Notes: generated by a model from the letters alone, not told the origin. DNA of 64,000 nucleotides from DASYTH01 sp045806965 (GCA_045806965.1 JBJMIG010000038.1:1-64000); one strand, 5' to 3'; shown: positions 17,336 through 25,666, counted from the first letter of the stretch. Translations and numbers: made by a program.

Positions 17336-18472
17336 ATGGCGGGTCGAGGAGTGTGTCGACGGATTTACCGACGAGTGGGCCGACCGGCCGGTACGGCGGC
17401 CGTCGCCCTGGCCGCCGCGGTGGTGCTCTGCGGTTCGGTCGGGGCGCCGGTCGCCTCGGCCACGGCACAGTCCGCCCAGGACCTGGCCGGACAGCGGGTG
17501 ATCTACTCCTACCCGGGCCTGGTGCCGCCGGACACGCTGCTGCAACGCATCCGGGCCGGGCAGGCCGCCGGTGTGATCTTCTTCGGGGAGAACATCTCCA
17601 GCCTGAGCCAGATTCGTTCCGTGGTGGGGCAACTGCGCGCCGCGGCGGCGCAGAGCCCGGTACGGCGACCGCTGCTGCTGATGACCGACCAGGAGGGTGG
17701 CCAGGTGCGCCGGCTACCCGGTGAGCCGGTGCTCTCCGAGAAGCAGGTCGGGCTCGCCGCCGACCCGCCGGCGCAGGCCCGGGCCGCCGGCACCGGCGCG
17801 GGCGACAACCTGGCCGGCGTGACCATGAACGTCAACCTGGCGCCGGTGCTCGACGTGTACCGGCGGGCGGGCGACCTGATGGACCAGTTCGGCCGGTCCT
17901 ACAGCATGAACGCGGGCGCGGTGAGCACGCTCGGCGGGAACTTCGTGAGCACGCAGCAGGCGACCGGGGTGGCCGCCACGGTCAAGCACTTCCCCGGTCT
18001 GGGCTCGGCGTCCGCCGCGCAGAACACGGACACCCGAGCGGTCACCCTGCCCGTCGGGCTGTCCACCTTGCGCAACGTGGACGAGGCGCCGTACCGCACC
18101 GCGATCGCCGCTGGCGCGAAGCTGGTGATGCTCTCCTGGGCGGTGTACCCGGCACTCGACTCGACCCGCCCGGCCGGGCTGTCCTCCCTGGTCGTGCAGC
18201 AGGAGTTGAGGCAGCGCAACGGGTTCGGCGGTGTGACGATCACCGACGCCCTGGAGGCCGGCGCGCTGGGTTCGTTCGGCTCGACCGGCAACCGGGCCGT
18301 GCTCGCCGCGCGGGCCGGCATGGACCTGATCCTGGCCTCCGCGCGCAGCGTCGGCCAGGGCGATGCCGCCGTGAACGCCATGGCCGCCGCGCTGGACGGC
18401 GGCACCCTGGACCAAGCGAGCTTCGCCGCGGCGGTGGCCAGGGTCGACGCCCTGCGCGACAGCCTGCGCTGA
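17336..18472 (+). CDS. Secreted GH3 N-terminal-domain glycosidase
   Basis: 378 residues with a signal peptide (~1-44) and one GH3 barrel. The nucleophile Asp sits in VTITDALEAG; TDQEGGQVRRLPG and VAATVKHFPG are GH3 substrate-site motifs. Overall it looks NagZ-like, but the NagZ loop HGD...DSH after KHFPG is replaced by LGSASAAQNTDTR, so the His of the catalytic dyad is missing. Activity may be beta-glucosidase or hexosaminidase by a different route. GAGGAGG upstream of the ATG supports the start. Confidence 0.82.
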   Translation: MAGRGVCRRIYRRVGRPAGTAAVALAAAVVLCGSVGAPVASATAQSAQDLAGQRVIYSYPGLVPPDTLLQRIRAGQAAGVIFFGENISSLSQIRSVVGQLRAAAAQSPVRRPLLLMTDQEGGQVRRLPGEPVLSEKQVGLAADPPAQARAAGTGAGDNLAGVTMNVNLAPVLDVYRRAGDLMDQFGRSYSMNAGAVSTLGGNFVSTQQATGVAATVKHFPGLGSASAAQNTDTRAVTLPVGLSTLRNVDEAPYRTAIAAGAKLVMLSWAVYPALDSTRPAGLSSLVVQQELRQRNGFGGVTITDALEAGALGSFGSTGNRAVLAARAGMDLILASARSVGQGDAAVNAMAAALDGGTLDQASFAAAVARVDALRDSLR

Positions 18473-18483
18473 GCCCGGCCGAG

Positions 18484-18555
18484 TTGCCCGAGCGCGCAAC
18501 TCAGTTGCCTGAGCGCGAGACTCGCTTGCCCGAGCGCGAGACTCGCGGGGGTGGG
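18484..18555 (-). repeat. Three-unit 21-bp dispersed repeat (element A, copy 2)
   Basis: Read on the minus strand this starts 3 nt after the thioredoxin-type gene's stop with a C-rich lead and three 21-bp units (18526-18546, 18505-18525, 18484-18504) in the same order as copies 1 and 3. It lies between convergent genes. Confidence 0.85.
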
Positions 18556-18557
18556 GG

Positions 18558-19529
18558 TTAGAACAGGGCGCTGGCGAGGTCGCGCCGGGCCTTGGCCACC
18601 CGGGGATCGTCCGCGGCGAACAGGTCGAACAGGCTCACCAGGTGTGTGCGGACTCGGTCCCGGTCGTCCCCGCCGGTGCGCCGAACCGCGTTGACCAACC
18701 GGCTGAAGGCTTGCTCCACCCGCTGCTGCGCCACCTCGACATCGGCCGCGGCGAGTTGCGCGTCCAGGTCGTCCGGCGAGGTGTCGGCGCGCACCACCAC
18801 CGACGGGTCGGTGGTCTCGGCGCGGGCCAGGAACCGGACCTGGGCGAGCGCCGCCTTGGCCAGTTCGTGGCCCGGCTCGGCGTCCAGGATCTGTTGGTAG
18901 GCCGACTCTGCCGCGGTGTAGTCCCCTCGGTTGAACGCCTCCTCGGCGGCGACGAACCGGCTGTCCTCCGGCTCATCGACGGCCTCCGCGGCGTCCGCCT
19001 GCTCGTCGCCCGCCGCCTCGCCGTTCTCCGCCGCCCGGATTCCGGGCAGCCGGTCCCGCAGTGCGTCGAGCAGCCCGTCGAGCCACTGCTTGATCTGCGG
19101 TTCCGGCTGAGCCCCGGCGAACGCCTCCACCGGCTGCCCGCCCGCGATGGCCACCACCATCGGGATCGACTGGACCCCGAAGAGCTGAGCGATCCTCGGG
19201 TTCGCGTCGACATCGATCTTCGCCAGCACCCAGGCACCCCGGTAGGCGACGGCCAGCCGTTCCAGCACAGGGGAAAGCTGCTTACACGGTTGGCACCACT
19301 CGGCCCACAGATCCACGACCACCGGAACCTGAAGCGAACGCTCGATCACCTCGGTCTGGAAGGTGGCCTCGGTGACCTCGACGACGTGACCGCCGTCGGG
19401 TTGGTCCCCGCTCGACGGCGCCGGCAGGGCCGAGGCCTCGGCCCTGGCTTTGAGTGCGGACAGATCGACCGCGCGGGACAGGGCGGCGGACAACGCCGCG
19501 GTTTGACGTGGATCAGGCCGTGTCACCAT
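18558..19529 (-). CDS. Thioredoxin-TPR co-chaperone, CnoX/YbbN-like
   Basis: 323 residues. A thioredoxin domain (~50-150) with WCQPC (C79/C82) is followed by an acidic linker and TPR-like repeats (FNRGDYTAAESAYQQILDAE, and a C-terminal LVSLFDLFAADDPRVAKAR block). CnoX/YbbN proteins hold oxidised or unfolding clients and pass them to chaperones; whether this one has active redox cysteines like actinobacterial relatives is supported by the intact CxxC. Start ATG at 19529 fits the family; an open frame extends further upstream but shows no coding signal. Confidence 0.88.
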   Translation of the reverse strand: MVTRPDPRQTAALSAALSRAVDLSALKARAEASALPAPSSGDQPDGGHVVEVTEATFQTEVIERSLQVPVVVDLWAEWCQPCKQLSPVLERLAVAYRGAWVLAKIDVDANPRIAQLFGVQSIPMVVAIAGGQPVEAFAGAQPEPQIKQWLDGLLDALRDRLPGIRAAENGEAAGDEQADAAEAVDEPEDSRFVAAEEAFNRGDYTAAESAYQQILDAEPGHELAKAALAQVRFLARAETTDPSVVVRADTSPDDLDAQLAAADVEVAQQRVEQAFSRLVNAVRRTGGDDRDRVRTHLVSLFDLFAADDPRVAKARRDLASALF

Positions 19530-19558
19530 TCCATCCTGGCACGGCCGGTCACCACGGT

Positions 19559-19978
19559 TTAGAACTGGCCACGAATCCCGAGTCCGACGTACAGGTTGCC
19601 GGAGAATCCGCTGGCGCCCGCATCGCCGTCCAGGCGGAACGTGAAGATGCCGTCCATGCTCATCAGCGGGCGCCGCAGCAGGTGCTCGATCAACTGCGTG
19701 TCCGCGGACATCTGCCCGCTGCCGCCGTCTACGAGGCTGTAGCTGATCCCGGCCTGCAGCGAATGCTCGAGGAACGTGGTGCTGCGCAGTCGCCAGGTTC
19801 CCTGCACCACCTGGGTGGCGACCTGGATGTGCGGCTGGCTCCAGCCCTGCGGGAAGGTCACCGTCGCCTCGTCGAACAGGTTCAGGTGGCCGAAATGCTC
19901 GAAGGTCAAGCCGGCCCCGATCCCGGTGAAGGTGAGGGTCAGCTCCTCGTTGTTGAAGGTCAGGCGCGGAGGTGTCAT
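19559..19978 (-). CDS. Hypothetical protein, beta-rich
   Basis: 139 residues, family not recognised. The sequence alternates polar and hydrophobic residues (LTLTFTGIGAGLTFEHFG, YSLVDGGSGQ, FSGNLYVGLGIRGQF), which suggests a beta sandwich or barrel. No signal peptide and no cysteines. It follows a 53-codon gene by 8 nt and probably shares its transcript. Confidence 0.65.
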   Translation of the reverse strand: MTPPRLTFNNEELTLTFTGIGAGLTFEHFGHLNLFDEATVTFPQGWSQPHIQVATQVVQGTWRLRSTTFLEHSLQAGISYSLVDGGSGQMSADTQLIEHLLRRPLMSMDGIFTFRLDGDAGASGFSGNLYVGLGIRGQF

Positions 19979-19986
19979 GTCGCCCC

Positions 19987-20148
19987 CTACGCCACGTGGG
20001 TCTCGTCGGAGCCGAACTCGATGCCGTCCAGCGCCACCTCGGTCTGCTCCTCGATCTCGCCACCAAACTCGATCATGGCTCCGGCAAGCCAGTCGTCGGC
20101 ACGGCCGCGGTGCTCATCGGCGTGGCCGCCCTGCTCAGTCGCTTCCAT
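19987..20148 (-). CDS. Small acidic hypothetical protein, 53 aa
   Basis: Open frame of 54 codons: MEATEQGGHADEHRGRADDW, then LAGAMIEFGGEIEEQTEVAL and a DGIEFGSDETHVA tail. The C-terminal half is strongly acidic. It ends 8 nt before the next gene and fills an otherwise empty 230-bp gap with actinobacterial third-position GC. The frame continues upstream with a GTG two codons earlier, so the start is uncertain. No function can be assigned. Confidence 0.5.
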   Translation of the reverse strand: MEATEQGGHADEHRGRADDWLAGAMIEFGGEIEEQTEVALDGIEFGSDETHVA

Positions 20149-20212
20149 GCGCACACGGTGGCCGACATCCCGTTCGGCCGACCATCGACGGCCGGGTTGC
20201 TGATGGGGCAGC

Positions 20213-21106
20213 TCAGCCTGCCCTCTCGGCCATCAGCCTGGACAGCTCGGCGACCGGGGCAAGGGCCATCGGGTTCAACGCCATCGCCTCGTTGGCTTCG
20301 GCCAGCCGCAACGAGATCGGGGTGAGCAGGTCGGCGGCCCGGGCGGTGGCCGCCGCGCCGACCGCTCGCCAGGGCCGGGCCGCCTCCGCGTCGGTGCGGT
20401 CCTCGACCCAGTTCCGCAGCGCGACACCGTCCGCGGTGGGCGCGCCGGACTCGGTGAGCAGTCCCCGGCCGGTCAGCCGCGCCGCCCCGGCCGCCCACTC
20501 CGCCGCCGACCAGCCGCGGGCGACCTGTAGGTAGTCCGCGTCCAGGCCGCGGTCGGCGCCGAAGAGCACCAGCGTCTCGCACGGATCCAGGCCGGCACAG
20601 ATCAACGCGGCGAGGTGCCCGTCGCCGCGCGACTCGCGCAGCACGGTGCTCGCCTGCCAGAGCACCAGGTGCGGTTCGGCCGGCCAGTCCAGGGCGGCGT
20701 TGGCCGCGGCCAGCGGGCGGCCGGCGATGGGCGCCTGCTCCGCGGCGGCGCGCAACAGCACCGCGGCCTCGGCCAGCGCGGCGCTGTCCAACACCTCGGC
20801 GCCGAGCATCCGGCGCAGCGCGCGGTCCGCTCCGGACAGTCGGGTGCGCAGGAACTCCCCGGGCGAGCCGACCGACCAGGCGTCCGGAATCGCCCTGGCC
20901 ACCCGGCTGGGGTGGAAGTTGTAGAAGGTCGCGGTGACGAGCTCCCGACTGGCGGCGCCGAGCGGCGCGGCGCGCATGCCGAAGTAGCCCATCCAGCCGC
21001 CCTTGCACCCGAGGTCGTCGGTCGCGGCCCTCGACTCCGGCGTGAAGTACGTGACGTCGTGATAGGTCTCGAAACGCAGCCACATGGACCGGGCGTCTAG
21101 TGCCAT
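20213..21106 (-). CDS. SCO6745-family protein (helix-turn-helix-like)
   Basis: 297 residues, mostly helical. The YHDVTYFTPESRAATDDLG and GCKGGWMGYFGMRAAPLG motifs near the N-terminus mark the SCO6745-like actinobacterial family; TATFYNFHPSRVARAIP is a second conserved block. Some relatives sit in antibiotic clusters but their biochemistry is unknown. Start is the ATG before ALDARSMW; a GTG nine nt upstream is possible. Confidence 0.75.
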   Translation of the reverse strand: MALDARSMWLRFETYHDVTYFTPESRAATDDLGCKGGWMGYFGMRAAPLGAASRELVTATFYNFHPSRVARAIPDAWSVGSPGEFLRTRLSGADRALRRMLGAEVLDSAALAEAAVLLRAAAEQAPIAGRPLAAANAALDWPAEPHLVLWQASTVLRESRGDGHLAALICAGLDPCETLVLFGADRGLDADYLQVARGWSAAEWAAGAARLTGRGLLTESGAPTADGVALRNWVEDRTDAEAARPWRAVGAAATARAADLLTPISLRLAEANEAMALNPMALAPVAELSRLMAERAG

Positions 21107-21270
21107 GTCAAGCACCCTAGGCCGGTCCCGGGGCTATTGGCCGATGGGATTCGTGATCCAGCTGGCCGCCAACACCGCGATCGAAGATCACGAGGCGTGG
21201 CCTGGATGGTCGTAACCGGTTGCCGGCCCGCTCGTTGACCAGGCGGGGGACGGACGGAGAGTTGGCCACG

Positions 21271-22077
21271 ATGAGCACCACGATCCCAGACGCGCGCAGC
21301 CTGCCCATCGCTGAGCTGGTCAACCTGCGCAGGCGGGTGGTCGCCGCGGTCCAGGCGGGCCGCTCCCAGGTGCAGGTGGCCACGCTGTTCGGGGTGTCCC
21401 GGCAGACGGTTGGTGCCTGGGTCCGGCAGTACCGCAGTCACGGCGAGGGCGCGTTTCAGCCCGGCAGGCGCGGGCGGCGGCCGGGCGAGCAACTCGCGCT
21501 CACCCCGGAGCAGCAGCTCTGGGTGGCCAGGGCGCTGGTCCGGCACGCGCCGGACGACATCCGCCTGCCGCAGCTGGTGTGGACCAGGCAGGCGGTAGCC
21601 GAGCTGATCAACCGCGAGTTCTGGGTGCCGCTCGGGGTCGCCACAGTAGGCAACTACCTGTCCCGCTGGGGCTTACCCGGCTCCCAGGAACTGCTCCGGG
21701 AGTTGCGCGAGCGCAACGCGGCCGCGGTCGCCGCGGCCACCCTGTCGCCGCGCGAGCCGGCCTGGATGCCCGGCGCCGAGGTGATCTGGATCGGCCACAG
21801 CAGTCCACAGTGGACATTTGGCGAGCAGCTCTGGCCACAGCACCCGATGCTCCAGGCGGTGTCCAACCGGGGCGCGATGTATTTTCTGTCCTGTGCGGAT
21901 CCCCACGACGCGGCGGCGGTATGCGGGTTCCTGGACCGGTTGGTCGGCGAGCTTGCCCGGCGGGTCAACGTGATCGTCAGCTGGCGGCCCACCCGCAACC
22001 TGGGTGAGCTGCCGAATCTGCTGGCCGCCAACTCCACCAGGGCCGCGGTCTGGTTCGTCGACCCGGCTACTCGTTGA
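21271..22077 (+). CDS. IS630-transposase-derived winged-helix protein without DDE residues
   Basis: 268 residues. Residues ~15-60 form an HTH (VATLFGVSRQTVGAWVRQY) and ~75-135 the winged helix typical of IS630-type transposases (TRQAVAELINREFWVPLGVATVGNYLSRWG). The C-terminal half corresponds to the DDE region, but the first motif is VIWIGHSS rather than an Asp-containing one and no later Asp/Glu pair is evident. No terminal inverted repeats or TA duplication were seen. This looks like a full-length domesticated DNA-binding protein. Its end overlaps the convergent gene by 11 nt. Confidence 0.75.
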   Translation: MSTTIPDARSLPIAELVNLRRRVVAAVQAGRSQVQVATLFGVSRQTVGAWVRQYRSHGEGAFQPGRRGRRPGEQLALTPEQQLWVARALVRHAPDDIRLPQLVWTRQAVAELINREFWVPLGVATVGNYLSRWGLPGSQELLRELRERNAAAVAAATLSPREPAWMPGAEVIWIGHSSPQWTFGEQLWPQHPMLQAVSNRGAMYFLSCADPHDAAAVCGFLDRLVGELARRVNVIVSWRPTRNLGELPNLLAANSTRAAVWFVDPATR

Positions 22078-22363
22078 GGTACTCCTCCACCCGCTCGACC
22101 TTGGCGCGCAACTGTCCGGTGTGGCCCGGCCGGATGTCCGCCTTGAGCACCAGGCTCACCCGAGGCGCGTGCGCGGCCACCGCCGACACGGCCCGCTTCA
22201 CCACGTCCATCACCTCGTCCCACTCGCCTTCGACCGAGGTGAACATGGCGCTCGTCTCATTGGGCAGGCCGGACTCGCGGACCACCCGCACGGCGTCCGC
22301 CACCGCCCTGCCCACACTCTCGGACTCGCCCCCGAGCGGGCTCACACTGAACGCGACCAGCAT
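22067..22363 (-). CDS. MTH1187/YkoF-type thiamine-binding family protein
   Basis: 98 residues with the family pattern MLVAFSVSPLG...SVGRAVADAVRVVRESGL, the NETSAMFTSVEGEWDEVMDVV central part and RVSLVLKADIRPG. These small ferredoxin-fold proteins bind thiamine or related ligands in some species; role here unproven. AAGGTG lies 8 nt before the ATG. Confidence 0.85.
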   Translation of the reverse strand: MLVAFSVSPLGGESESVGRAVADAVRVVRESGLPNETSAMFTSVEGEWDEVMDVVKRAVSAVAAHAPRVSLVLKADIRPGHTGQLRAKVERVEEYLNE

Positions 22364-22403
22364 GCCGGCACCTTGACGGGTGCCACTGGTAATTTCAAGC
22401 CCC

Positions 22404-22907
22404 ATGAGCCCCGGACCGCTGCCGTTCGACCCGATCGTCCGCGCGGCGCAACTGTGGGAGGAGCGGATCGGCGAGTCGACCACGATGGCCGCCGTCACCA
22501 GCATCATGCGGGTCCAGCAGGTCCTACAGTCCGCAGTGGACGGCGCGCTGCGTCCGCACGGTCTGACCTTCGCCCGCTACGAGGCGCTGGTGCTGCTGGT
22601 GTTCTCCCGCCGGGGCAGCCTGCCCATGCGCGTCATGGGTGAGCGCCTGCAACTGCACCCGACCAGCGTCACCAACATCGTCGACCGGCTCGAGGCCGAC
22701 GGCCTGGTCAAGCGCACCCCGCATCCCACCGACCGGCGCACCACCCTTGCCGAGATCACCGACCTCGGCCGCGACCAGATGAAGGCGGCCACCGCCGCGG
22801 TCACCGCGATCGACTTCGGTCTGCGCGGCCTCACCGACCGGCAGACCGCCAGCCTCACCGAACTCCTGGCGCGGGTCCGCAAGGCCGCGGGCGACTTCAC
22901 CGACTGA
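22404..22907 (+). CDS. MarR family transcriptional regulator
   Basis: 167 residues. Typical MarR winged helix: FARYEALVLLVFSRRGSLPM, recognition helix QLHPTSVTNIVDRLEADGLV and the wing KRTPHPTDRRTTLAEIT. It starts 40 nt from the divergent thiamine-binding gene, so it may regulate itself and that gene. It ends at a palindromic terminator facing the hydrazine operon. Confidence 0.9.
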   Translation: MSPGPLPFDPIVRAAQLWEERIGESTTMAAVTSIMRVQQVLQSAVDGALRPHGLTFARYEALVLLVFSRRGSLPMRVMGERLQLHPTSVTNIVDRLEADGLVKRTPHPTDRRTTLAEITDLGRDQMKAATAAVTAIDFGLRGLTDRQTASLTELLARVRKAAGDFTD

Positions 22908-22925
22908 GCCGGGTGCGCACCCGGC
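22908..22925. terminator. Palindromic bidirectional terminator
   Basis: GCCGGGTGCGCACCCGGC, a perfect 18-bp palindrome between the marR stop and the convergent ABC permease stop. Able to form the same hairpin in both transcripts. Confidence 0.65.
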
Positions 22926-22949
22926 GATGTCAGTCCACCCGTCAGCCGG

Positions 22950-24014
22950 TCAGCTGTCCTCCCACTGGAACACCCGCGCCGCGATCGCGCCGAGGACGAG
23001 CGCGAAGCCGATCAGGACCGCGCACGGCACCACCAGCGCGGTGGCCGGCTTGCCGCGCACCAGGAAGTCCATGATCGCGACGTTCATGTGCCGCAGCGGG
23101 AAGATCTGGGAGACGGTCTGCAGCCACGGCGGGGACGCGTCGATCGGAAAGAACGTACCGGACAGGAATGCCATCGGCAGCACCACGATGTTGGCCGCGG
23201 CGGTGGCCGCCTCCTCGGTCTTGGCGAACGACCCGACCAACATGCCGATCGAGAAGAAGGCCAGCACGCCGCAGAGGAACACCGGGATCGCCAGCCACCA
23301 GGTGCCGGTCAGCTTCAGCCCGAACACCGGCAGCAGTCCGATCAGGATGAACACCAGCGCCTGCCCGATGGCCACCCCGTAGGTGACCATGATCCGGGCG
23401 GTGAGCAGGGTCGGCACCCCCACCGGGGCCAGCCGCACCCGGCGCAGCACCTGCTTTCGCCGCCAGGACACCAGGGTCAGGGCCGCGCCGAACACCGCGC
23501 TGGTCGCCACGCCCCAGGACATGATGCCAGGGGTGAGGAACTGGATCGGCTTGAGCGAGGAGTCCTCCACCTGTTCGGCCTGCACCTGGTAGCGCGGCGG
23601 CTGGCCGGTGGCGGCCTGGTTGACGTAGCCGACGACGCCCTGCACCAGCCCGCGCACGGTGGCCGAGGCGGCCTGGTTGCTGGCCGCGAACCGCAGCGTG
23701 ACCGTGTCGCCCTGCTCCGCCACCACGGCCGGCAGGTCGCCGTCGCGCACCTTCTGCTCGGCTGCGCCCAGGGTGTCGTAGAGCTCGAGATCGACCGCGC
23801 CGGTGTCCCGCAGAGTGGTGATCACCGGGCCGCCGCCGACCGCCGCGATCTTGATCTTGTCGGAGCCGGCGTCGCGGAAGATCAACCCGAAGACCACGAG
23901 AAACATCAGCGGGAAGACGAAGGTGAAGAACAGGGTGGCCTTGTCCCGGTAGAAACCCTTCATCATGGCAAGGGAAAGACTCTTGAACGCGGTCCCGCTC
24001 GCGCCGTCGCTCAC
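22950..24014 (-). CDS. ABC-2 type exporter permease
   Basis: 354 residues: one N-terminal membrane helix (ATLFFTFVFPLMFLVVFGL), a ~150-residue extracytoplasmic domain, then five C-terminal helices (MSWGVATSAVFGAALTLVSW onward). This is the ABC2_membrane_3 layout of drug/lipid exporters such as DrrB relatives. It is the last gene of the seven-gene operon and pairs with the ATPase upstream. The GTG start lies inside a MIRU-like repeat. Likely export or self-protection for the product of the operon (inference). Confidence 0.85.
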   Translation of the reverse strand: MSDGASGTAFKSLSLAMMKGFYRDKATLFFTFVFPLMFLVVFGLIFRDAGSDKIKIAAVGGGPVITTLRDTGAVDLELYDTLGAAEQKVRDGDLPAVVAEQGDTVTLRFAASNQAASATVRGLVQGVVGYVNQAATGQPPRYQVQAEQVEDSSLKPIQFLTPGIMSWGVATSAVFGAALTLVSWRRKQVLRRVRLAPVGVPTLLTARIMVTYGVAIGQALVFILIGLLPVFGLKLTGTWWLAIPVFLCGVLAFFSIGMLVGSFAKTEEAATAAANIVVLPMAFLSGTFFPIDASPPWLQTVSQIFPLRHMNVAIMDFLVRGKPATALVVPCAVLIGFALVLGAIAARVFQWEDS

Positions 24015-24091
24015 GGGATCAACTCGCCGGCTCGCTGATCCCGCTCGGACACCGTGTCCAATGGTTCCCTCGAAAGCTCGCTCACGCTCGG
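24008..24091 (-). repeat. MIRU-like operon-internal repeat (element D, copy 1)
   Basis: About 84 bp. Read on the minus strand it begins TGAGCGAGC, whose TGA is the ATPase stop, and ends GATCCCGTGAGCGA, whose GTG is the permease start. A copy with ~85% identity lies at 59591-59670, shortened forms at 39278-39319 and 55072-55094. It bridges two operon genes and provides their stop and start codons. Confidence 0.8.
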
Positions 24092-24999
24092 TACTCCCGT
24101 CCGGTCAGCTGTAGGAAGACGTCCTCGAGGGTGGCGGTGCGCACCTGTAACCCGTCCAGGCTGCCCCGCTCGGCCAGCGCCGAGAGCACCGCGGCCGGCT
24201 TCCGGGTTGAGATGCACAACGAGACCTCGTCGGCGGCCACCTCGTCGGCTCCGGGCAGCCCGGCCGCGACCTCTACCGGCAGCGCGCCGAGTTCGAGCAG
24301 CACCCTCGTCGGGGCGTCCAGCCCGCGGACCAAGGTGGCCGGCGTGTCCATGGCCAGGATCCGGCCGTGGTCCATGATCGCCACCCGGTCGCAGAGGATC
24401 TCCGCCTCGTCCAGATAGTGCGTGGTGTACAGGATCGTCTTGCCACGCTCCTGAATGGCCCGCAGTACGTCCCAGAGGTTGCGCCGGGCCTGCGGGTCGA
24501 GCGCCGCCGTCGGCTCGTCGAGGAACACCACGTCCGGGTCGTGCACCAGTGCGCAGGCGATGGACAGCCGCTGCCGCTGGCCGCCGGAGAGCTTGTCCTC
24601 CCTGGTGTCCGCCTTGTCCGCGAGTCCGACCAGTTCCAGCATCTCGGTCACCCGCTCGGCGCCGACCCCGTAGAGCGAGCCGAACGTCTGCAACTGCTCG
24701 CGCGCGGTGAGCTTCTCGAAGAAGGACGACGCCTGAAGCTGGACACCGATGCGGGGCAGCAGCGAGAGGGTGCGCGGCCACGGCGACTGGCCGAGCAGCC
24801 GCACCTGCCCGCCGTCCGGCTCGCGCAGCCCTTCGACGATCTCCAGCGTGGTCGTCTTCCCGGCACCGTTCGGCCCGAGAATTCCGAAGAACTCCCCCTC
24901 GGCCACCGAGAACGACACCCCGTCGACCGCCTTGAGGTCCCCATAGGCCTTGCGGATGTCCTCCGCGACGATCGCCGCGCCACCCCCTGAGTTGGTCAT
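24082..24999 (-). CDS. ABC transporter ATP-binding protein (DrrA-type)
   Basis: 305 residues. Walker A GPNGAGKTT, signature LSGGQRQRLSIA, Walker B VVFLDEPTAALD and switch His in YTTHYLDEAE are all intact. A C-terminal extension (~220-305) is typical of drug-exporter ATPases. It drives the permease next to it. It starts 10 nt after the FMN split-barrel gene. Confidence 0.93.
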   Translation of the reverse strand: MTNSGGGAAIVAEDIRKAYGDLKAVDGVSFSVAEGEFFGILGPNGAGKTTTLEIVEGLREPDGGQVRLLGQSPWPRTLSLLPRIGVQLQASSFFEKLTAREQLQTFGSLYGVGAERVTEMLELVGLADKADTREDKLSGGQRQRLSIACALVHDPDVVFLDEPTAALDPQARRNLWDVLRAIQERGKTILYTTHYLDEAEILCDRVAIMDHGRILAMDTPATLVRGLDAPTRVLLELGALPVEVAAGLPGADEVAADEVSLCISTRKPAAVLSALAERGSLDGLQVRTATLEDVFLQLTGREYRA

Positions 25000-25009
25000 G
25001 CGGCGCAAC

Positions 25010-25666
25010 TTAACCCATGAGCGCCCCAATGTGTGGAGGAACCCGCGGTCCCGGTTTCGGCAACAGCGGATCCGGCACCGGCTCGCCGAACACGCGGTGT
25101 ATCGGCACGACTCCGGCCCAGAGCCCGAGCGCGGCGTCCGGCCCGTCGCCGTCGTCCGGCGGGCCGACCCGGACCTTCACCGACGCCTCGGCCAACGGCA
25201 GGGCCAGCAGCGTGGTGGCGGCCAACTCCTTGCGGTTGGGTCGCCGCGCGTAGTCCCACTGGCCGGGGATGATCTGCTCGGTCAGCGCGCGCAGACCGCG
25301 CAGCTTCTCCTCGGGGTCGGTGACCTTGCGCGGCACTCCGAAGATCATCGCGCTGCGGTAGTTGATGCCGTGCTCGAAGACGCTGCGCGCGGCCACGATC
25401 CCGTCCAGATGAGCGACCGTCACGCACACCTCCGCATCCGGCTCGGCCCGCAGGCTCGGGCTGGCCACCGAACCGTGCAGGTACATGGTGTCGGCGGTGG
25501 CCCCGTACGCCGTCGGCACGACCATCGGGTGGCCGTTCACCACGACGCCGAGATGGCAGAGGAACCCGGCGGCCAGGATCTCGTTGAGCACGGCGCGATC
25601 ACCGGTGCCGCGCTTGCGCATCCGGCCGAGCCGGGTGCGCGGGGTAGCGGAAAGCTCTTTGCTCAC
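25010..25666 (-). CDS. Pyridoxamine-phosphate-oxidase-like FMN split-barrel protein
   Basis: 218 residues. A split-barrel flavin-binding fold of the NimA/PPOX type: TGDRAVLNEILAAGFLCHLGVV (N-terminal strand and helix), VVPTAYGATADTMYLHGSV, EHGINYRSAMIFGVPRKV. Such proteins bind FMN or F420 and reduce nitro or related groups, or bind haem. In this operon it could act on the N-N product (inference). Its GTG overlaps the stop of the oxidase gene (GTGA). Confidence 0.8.
   Translation of the reverse strand: MSKELSATPRTRLGRMRKRGTGDRAVLNEILAAGFLCHLGVVVNGHPMVVPTAYGATADTMYLHGSVASPSLRAEPDAEVCVTVAHLDGIVAARSVFEHGINYRSAMIFGVPRKVTDPEEKLRGLRALTEQIIPGQWDYARRPNRKELAATTLLALPLAEASVKVRVGPPDDGDGPDAALGLWAGVVPIHRVFGEPVPDPLLPKPGPRVPPHIGALMG

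Noticed and set aside
21107..22066. Active insertion sequence around the transposase-like gene
   Set aside because: Only an 8-bp inverted pair (TCGTGATC at 21151, GATCACGA at 21186), both on the same side of the gene; no flanking terminal repeats or target duplication.
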